A stretch of DNA of 64,000 bases from Pseudomonas fluorescens (GTDB lineage Bacteria > Pseudomonadota > Gammaproteobacteria > Pseudomonadales > Pseudomonadaceae): assembly GCF_902497785.1 (NCBI RefSeq), contig NZ_CABVHK010000018.1, positions 93,256 through 157,255 on the forward strand. Reading direction: 5' to 3'. Both the position numbers and the translations under genes were made by a program. The notes under the pieces were generated by a model that was not told the origin of the DNA, made no database searches, and worked only from the letters and a program-made list of their open reading frames with translations. Positions 61,675-64,000 of the stretch are shown here, one piece after another. How positions within the stretch are numbered: position 1 is the stretch's first letter; every line of letters starts with the position of its first letter.

Positions 61675-62235
61675 ATGCGTTACTCGGCCAGTCACAAACT
61701 GGAAACCAAAGAGAAGTTGCTGGATAGCAGCGCGGTTTCTGCGAAAAAATCGGGTTTCGCCACGGTCGGTGTCGACGGCCTGATGAAGGCAATCGGCTTG
61801 AGTGGCGGCGCGTTCTACAGTCATTTCTCATCAAAGGATGAGCTGTTTGCTTCAATCGTCGAGCGGGAGCTGGGCCAAAGTCTGGAGCGACTTGGGGCAG
61901 ACAAGGACCGTGACAAACTCGAGCGCTGCCTGAAGCATTACCTGAGCATGTCCCATGTCGAGCACCCGGAGTCCGGTTGTGCGTTGCCGGCATTGGGTGC
62001 CGAAATTGCCCGGTCAGACGTGTTGGTGCGTCAGCAGGCGGAGCACTGGATTTGTCGACTACAGGAGAGTTGGGCGCAGATCCTGCAGAGCGACAGCCTG
62101 GCCTGGGCGATTCTGTCGCAATGCATCGGTGCGCTGGTGGTGGCGCGAATGCTGGCCACTCCGGAAATTCAGCGCACAGTATTGAAGTCCAGCTACGACG
62201 AGATTGGCCGTCAGATCGCAGGCCCGCGGGCCTGA
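61675..62235 (+). CDS. TetR/AcrR-family regulator
   Basis: A 186-residue TetR-type regulator. The helix-turn-helix is GVDGLMKAIGLSGGAFYSHF (about residues 31-50), followed by SSKDELF. The C-terminal ligand domain is of the TetR_C type with HPESGCALPALGAEIARSD. The ATG at 61675 has GAGGGC upstream. It is divergent from the SDR-isomerase operon and should repress it through the tandem sites in between; an electrophile could be the inducer (inference). Confidence 0.88.
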   Translation: MRYSASHKLETKEKLLDSSAVSAKKSGFATVGVDGLMKAIGLSGGAFYSHFSSKDELFASIVERELGQSLERLGADKDRDKLERCLKHYLSMSHVEHPESGCALPALGAEIARSDVLVRQQAEHWICRLQESWAQILQSDSLAWAILSQCIGALVVARMLATPEIQRTVLKSSYDEIGRQIAGPRA

Positions 62236-62249
62236 TAAATCCGGTCAGC

Positions 62250-62531
62250 CTATTTGCAGATGACGATCATGCTGCGACTGGTATAGCCGGCAGGATTGAG
62301 TCCGAATGGATAGTCGCCCGGTTCCTCCACGCCATCACCCGACTTGGCGATGACCTTGTATCCCTTGGGCGCGCACGAATTGGCGGCGTTGGTGTAGCAC
62401 TTGTCCCAGGAAGAAGACAGGCCGGAACAGTTGATATGCAATCCCTTCTTGCCACGTTTGGTATGAGTTTCCGAGGTCGCCGCGCAGCCCGCAATTGCGA
62501 GTACGGCGATCAGTATCAAAATTCGTTTCAT
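62250..62531 (-). CDS. Small cysteine-containing lipoprotein, hypothetical
   Basis: A 93-residue lipoprotein. The signal MKRILILIAVLAIAGC has a lipobox IAGC with Cys at residue 16. The mature part (KKGLHINCSGLSSSWDKCYT, NSCAPKGYKVIAK, MIVICK) has four further cysteines, likely two disulfides. The pattern recalls small secreted proteins of pseudomonads with no function assigned. It converges with the tetR gene 14 bases away. Confidence 0.8.
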   Translation of the reverse strand: MKRILILIAVLAIAGCAATSETHTKRGKKGLHINCSGLSSSWDKCYTNAANSCAPKGYKVIAKSGDGVEEPGDYPFGLNPAGYTSRSMIVICK

Positions 62532-62700
62532 TACTGTCCTTAAAGCGTCCCCGGATCTTTGCGCCCGGGTCTGGCTGCATTCGCTTTCACTTGAAGCGTT
62601 TCTGAAATCCCTGTCCTGAAAAATCCATGTCCGATGTCGGTTGCGGGCCTAAACATGGCCTAAATGCGCGCTAAATGCCAGAGCTTCGTCACATCCCCTG

Positions 62701-63588
62701 TCAATCTGCTGCGACGGCTGGTTTGGCGGCGCTGCCCATCGTCATTGTCGCACCGACTGAAGCCAAAATGATGCACATGATCGCCATCCACTGCGACAGT
62801 GAGAGGTACTCCTGCAAGAAAAGCAGACCTGAAAGAGCGCCGATTGCAGGTTCAATACTCATCAGTGTGCCGAAGGTGCGGGTAGGCATGCGGGTGAGGG
62901 CCACCATTTCCAGCGTGTAGGGCAGGGCAGTGGACAATATGGCGACGCCGATGGCCACAGGAATCAGCGAGGGTGTCAGCAGCGCGGCGCCGGCATGCAC
63001 AATGCCGATGGGCGCAACGAACAGTGCAGCGATCATCACCCCGAGCGCGGCAGTCTGCACTCCATTGTCTGCACCGGCTTTCTGGCCGAACAGAATGTAC
63101 AAGGCCCAGCACGCACCTGCGCCGAGGGCATAGCCAGCGCCTGTCAGATCGATGCCTGCGGTGGTGGCTCCTGTAGGGATTAGCAGCAGCAAGCCAACGG
63201 CGGCCAGGGCGATCCACAAAAAATCGATCGCTCGACGGGACGCATAGATGGCAACCGCCAACGGACCGGTGAACTCCAGCGCTACGGCGATACCGAGGGG
63301 CACTGTGCGCAATGACATATAGAAGAGGAAGTTCATGCCTCCCAGCGCCATTCCATAAACGATGACAGTGCGCAGGGATTTGGCCGTGAGTTTCGCGCGC
63401 CATGGGCGCAGTAACACCAGCATGATCAGGCTGGCGAAGATCAGTCGCAGGGTCGTCGTCCCCTGTGCGCCGATAAGCGGGAACATGCTTTTGGCCAGAG
63501 AGGCGCCAGACTGGATCGACGCCATGGCTATTAATAGCAGTGCGACCGAGAACAGGGTCGAGGCTAGGCTGCGGGGTTGATCATTCAT
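62701..63588 (-). CDS. EamA-family exporter (RhtA-like)
   Basis: A 295-residue membrane transporter of the DMT superfamily with ten hydrophobic segments in two EamA repeats. Repeat 1 includes IQSGASLAKSMFPLIGAQGT and ALEFTGPLAVAIYASRR. Repeat 2 includes GACWALYILFGQKAG and IEPAIGALSGLLFLQEYLSL. This pattern is that of RhtA (threonine/homoserine export). The start is the ATG at 63588. It lies alone, upstream and divergent of the rRNA promoter region. The substrate is unproved. Confidence 0.88.
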   Translation of the reverse strand: MNDQPRSLASTLFSVALLLIAMASIQSGASLAKSMFPLIGAQGTTTLRLIFASLIMLVLLRPWRAKLTAKSLRTVIVYGMALGGMNFLFYMSLRTVPLGIAVALEFTGPLAVAIYASRRAIDFLWIALAAVGLLLLIPTGATTAGIDLTGAGYALGAGACWALYILFGQKAGADNGVQTAALGVMIAALFVAPIGIVHAGAALLTPSLIPVAIGVAILSTALPYTLEMVALTRMPTRTFGTLMSIEPAIGALSGLLFLQEYLSLSQWMAIMCIILASVGATMTMGSAAKPAVAAD

Positions 63589-63721
63589 GGTGGGGCATCG
63601 TCCGAGGCAGGAAACGAGAGTATGGTTTCGCGTGTTGGGCAATATACTGCGCATTCGTGGCGGGCGCGTCTATATATAAGCAGTGATTTCGAACAATCTG
63701 ATGGAGAAGGTAAATTAGGGG

Positions 63722-63749
63722 TTGACGGCAGATTCTGGAAGTCTATAAT
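63722..63749 (+). promoter_or_regulatory. Strong promoter P1 of a probable rRNA operon
   Basis: TTGACG at 63722-63727, 16 bases, TATAAT at 63744-63749, followed by a GC-rich discriminator (CGCCCC), the type sensitive to ppGpp. Nothing coding follows before the window edge. Confidence 0.75.
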
Positions 63750-63924
63750 TCGCCCCACTTCCGGCGCAGTCGAAACGGAAAACTCCTTGGTAAACAAAGA
63801 GTTACGCGGTTTTCGACAGCGAGTTGCTTCAGATCATCGAAGCCCAGAAGGAGTTGATCAGGCAGTGTGTTTTCGCCTTATTGACGATTCGATCTTCTCG
63901 GTCGAAAGCGGAGAAAAAGAGGTG

Positions 63925-64000
63925 TTGACAGCAGCGAGTAACGCTGTAGAATTCGCCTCCCGCTAACGAGAGATCGGAAGCGCAAGTGGTTGAAGTTGCA
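63925..64000 (+). promoter_or_regulatory. Promoter P2 and start of the rRNA leader
   Basis: TTGACA at 63925-63930, 16 bases, TAGAAT at 63947-63952, then CGCCTCCCGC. The following CTAACGAGAGATCGGAAGCG and AAGTGGTTGAAGT I recognise as the leader found before 16S rRNA genes of Pseudomonas. The 16S gene itself would lie beyond base 64000. No coding frame in 63589-64000 looks real. Confidence 0.7.

Noticed and set aside
63577..63966. Open frame of about 130 codons at the right end
   Set aside because: It covers both strong promoters and the rRNA leader, and the predicted protein resembles nothing.

Overview
The window is about 64 kb of chromosome from a fluorescent Pseudomonas (P. fluorescens group). 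The evidence is high-GC coding bias, a pyoverdine locus (pvdS, pvdL, pvdH, an mbtH-like gene, fpvCDEFGHJK), PvdS-type promoter boxes, an acyclic terpene (atu) operon, many REP/REPIN palindromes of the GTGGGAGCGAGCCTGCTCGCGAA type, and a Pseudomonas-type rRNA leader at the right edge.

Left part (1-9.6 kb): molybdenum cofactor genes (mobA partial, moaB, moeA), a small coiled-coil membrane protein, a YegS-type lipid kinase, a NarL-type two-component pair, an Hpt-like protein without the phospho-histidine motif, cheV behind a FliA-type promoter, a MOSC protein, ppnP and a DEDDh exonuclease.

9.7-18.8 kb: the complete atuA-B-C-D-E-F operon for citronellol/geraniol degradation, on the minus strand and divergent from atuR. 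Two copies of a 13-bp operator lie as an inverted repeat in the atuA/atuR gap. No atuG or atuH follows atuF.

18.9-34.9 kb: a solitary periplasmic binding protein, then an IucB-type acetyltransferase (pvdYII-like), pvdS with a Fur box, and the 4332-residue synthetase PvdL that starts the pyoverdine chromophore. 44.5-53.3 kb returns to pyoverdine: an acetyltransferase, pvdH (makes diaminobutyrate for PvdL), an MbtH-like helper, and the eight-gene fpvGHJKCDEF operon for reductive iron release from ferripyoverdine in the periplasm. Boxes of the form TAAAT-N16-CGT precede pvdYII, pvdH and mbtH (perfect) and pvdL (one mismatch), so one sigma factor encoded here can drive synthesis.

35-44.3 kb, between the two pyoverdine blocks: an alpha/beta hydrolase and a dsbD-dsbE-dsbG thiol-redox operon with its two-component regulators dsbRS. 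Between dsbD and dsbR sit three genes that do not belong to that pathway: a Sel1/TPR-like protein and two tandem hemopexin-repeat proteins. They have lower GC and AT-rich flanks and look like an acquired accessory island. This is the least familiar part of the window.

53.5-64 kb: a VOC protein, soxR with a SoxR box and a divergent monooxygenase-like gene, a truncated sigma-54 activator, a small lipoprotein, a LysE exporter, a NifS-like enzyme, aminopeptidase P, an isomerase/SDR/TetR triad, another lipoprotein, an EamA exporter, and two tandem strong promoters leading into a probable rRNA operon beyond the window.

Other notable points: a REPIN lies inside fpvD in frame, adding about 32 residues to the protein; and the DsbE-like protein is a fusion of an Lgt-like membrane domain to a thioredoxin domain. 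All assignments come from reading the sequence; no database search was run.
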